Origin: an uncultured Clostridia bacterium
Lineage (GTDB): Bacteria; Bacillota; Clostridia; TANB77; CAG-508
DNA length: 5,136 nt
NCBI GenBank assembly: GCA_934178555.1
Contig: CAKPQL010000032.1
Location: 1-5,136, forward strand
Direction: 5' to 3'
Shown: positions 4,682 to 5,136 of the stretch, piece after piece
Layout of the letters: every line of letters starts with the position of its first letter
Numbering within the stretch: position 1 is the first letter of the stretch
The notes under the pieces: generated by a model
Seen by the model: only the letters and a program-made list of their open reading frames with translations
Database searches by the model: none
Told to the model about the DNA's origin: nothing
Position numbers and translations under genes: made by a program

Positions 4682-5136
4682 TTACTTACTTATCGCAAGC
4701 TTATATTCAGCCTCAGCTATTTTATTTTTAAGTTCACAATACCTACTTAATAATTCGGTTGGATCACTTAATAAATCTTTATTATTTTCAAATTCTTTGT
4801 TGAATTTATCTAACAATTTTTCATCTGAACTTAATATTTTTAAAATTATTTCTTTAATTTTATTTGCTTTCTTTTCAAGTTCTTTTACATTTTTACCATA
4901 ATTAATTTTTTTAATATCATCAATTAATTCTTCTACTTTATGTAGTATAAAAGTATATTTGTAAAAGTCATAGTATATATATTCAAGTCCAAGCGTAACA
5001 ACTATATATACAAGATAAAACACAAAAAGTACTTCGAATTTTATATAGTTTGTCGCAGAATCTTCATTTACTTTTTCAATAACTATTTTTTTAGAAGCTT
5101 TATTTTCTCTTTTACTTGTCACGTTTGTTTGTTCTA
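4682..5136 (-). CDS. Array member 6: C-terminal part of a divergent paralog, 5' end beyond window
   Basis: The frame is open from the right edge to the TAA at 4682-4684, giving 150 visible residues. A GTG at 5120-5122 could be taken as a start. I reject it because the frame stays open upstream, no ribosome binding site lies there, and the visible residues align with the C-terminal half of the paralogs. Visible parts, counted from the first full codon, are a polar linker (1-14), KKIVIEKV (15-22, matching the KKLII block), membrane segment 2 (about 34-54, with Y40, Y43, E51 and Y54), a lysine-rich coiled-coil-like region (about 65-115), FNKEFENNKDL (111-121) and SDPTELLSRY (123-132). It keeps the array signature but has F for the usual W and its own tail, so it is the most divergent member. 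It is the most upstream gene seen, and the promoter must lie beyond the window. Function is unknown. Confidence 0.93.
   Translation of the reverse strand, partial: EQTNVTSKRENKASKKIVIEKVNEDSATNYIKFEVLFVFYLVYIVVTLGLEYIYYDFYKYTFILHKVEELIDDIKKINYGKNVKELEKKANKIKEIILKILSSDEKLLDKFNKEFENNKDLLSDPTELLSRYCELKNKIAEAEYKLAISK

Larger units (their letters stand above)
1..5136 (-). repeat. Tandem paralog array of at least six genes, open at both ends
   Basis: Six co-directional copies of one roughly 1 kb gene unit follow each other with 11-24 base gaps. Matching blocks recur at nearly constant spacing; for example, the DNA encoding SDPSLLLSKY recurs in genes 2 to 5 and in a weaker form in gene 6. Neither end of the array is in the window, so the copy number is a minimum. 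The layout implies repeated tandem duplication followed by divergence and exchange between copies. Confidence 0.93.

Noticed and set aside
4650..4901. Plus-strand open frame of 83 codons
   Set aside because: It lies opposite the end of member 6 and the gap before member 5, and has a low-complexity translation. The minus-strand gene has clear homologs next door.
5120..5122. GTG as the start of member 6
   Set aside because: The frame is open to the right edge, there is no ribosome binding site upstream of the GTG, and starting there would remove the N-terminal half present in all paralogs.
1..5136. Alternative genetic code (TGA read as tryptophan)
   Set aside because: Tryptophans here are TGG and all five visible stops are TAA, so the window gives no evidence for or against code 4.
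1..5136. CRISPR, tRNA, rRNA, insertion sequence or intergenic terminator
   Set aside because: Coding sequence fills the window, gaps are 24 bases or less, and the repeats are coding paralogs about 1 kb apart rather than short direct repeats with spacers. No transposase-like protein or hairpin followed by a T-run in a gap was seen.

Overview
The window is a head-to-tail array of six related genes, all on the minus strand, with no other gene type in it. Four genes are complete. The leftmost runs off the left edge without its 3' end, and the rightmost runs off the right edge without its 5' end. Because transcription runs right to left, the gene at 4682-5136 is the most upstream and the gene at 1-640 the most downstream. 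DNA composition is very AT-rich (about a quarter G+C by eye). Starts carry AGGAGG-type ribosome binding sites, every visible stop is TAA, and tryptophan is read from TGG. This suggests a low-GC Bacillota or Mycoplasmatota-type bacterium. That is inference, and no gene here fixes the taxon.

The full-length proteins are 322-338 residues and share one layout. A short N-terminal stretch reads M-[QS]-x-[FY]-x-Y-[QE] and is followed by an acidic FDEEIFDxIL-like motif. Then come a charged helix and a first membrane segment ending in [GS]-I-P. A domain of about 120 residues follows, with recurrent blocks (YTYE/YTYQ, KKYIV, EPYN or EP, YD-[VI]-[ST]-DID, NLDLSKIE), a variable acidic linker, and a KKLII block. 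A second membrane segment carries [YF]xxYI-x6-E-x2-Y, and the protein ends in a charged helical tail with WNEEFEKNKDL and SDPSLLLSKY. I do not recognise the family and assign no function.

Genes are packed with gaps of only 11, 13, 13, 17 and 24 bases, reading left to right. In the four left-hand gaps the stop codon of each upstream gene abuts or overlaps the Shine-Dalgarno sequence of the next. No terminator or promoter is visible between them, so they look like one co-transcribed and probably translationally coupled unit. No gene-free stretch longer than 24 bases exists.

The paralogs fall into two groups: 652-1620 with 1634-2632 (YTYQMDG type), and 1-640 with 2646-3623 and 3641-4657 (YTYE-GKLP type). 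The gene at 4682-5136 is the most divergent. Some genes look mosaic, with a head or tail like one group and a middle like the other, which suggests past duplication and gene conversion. A tandem, diversifying set of two-pass membrane proteins resembles in architecture the multi-copy immunity or surface-protein arrays known in Firmicutes, but that comparison is a hypothesis only.
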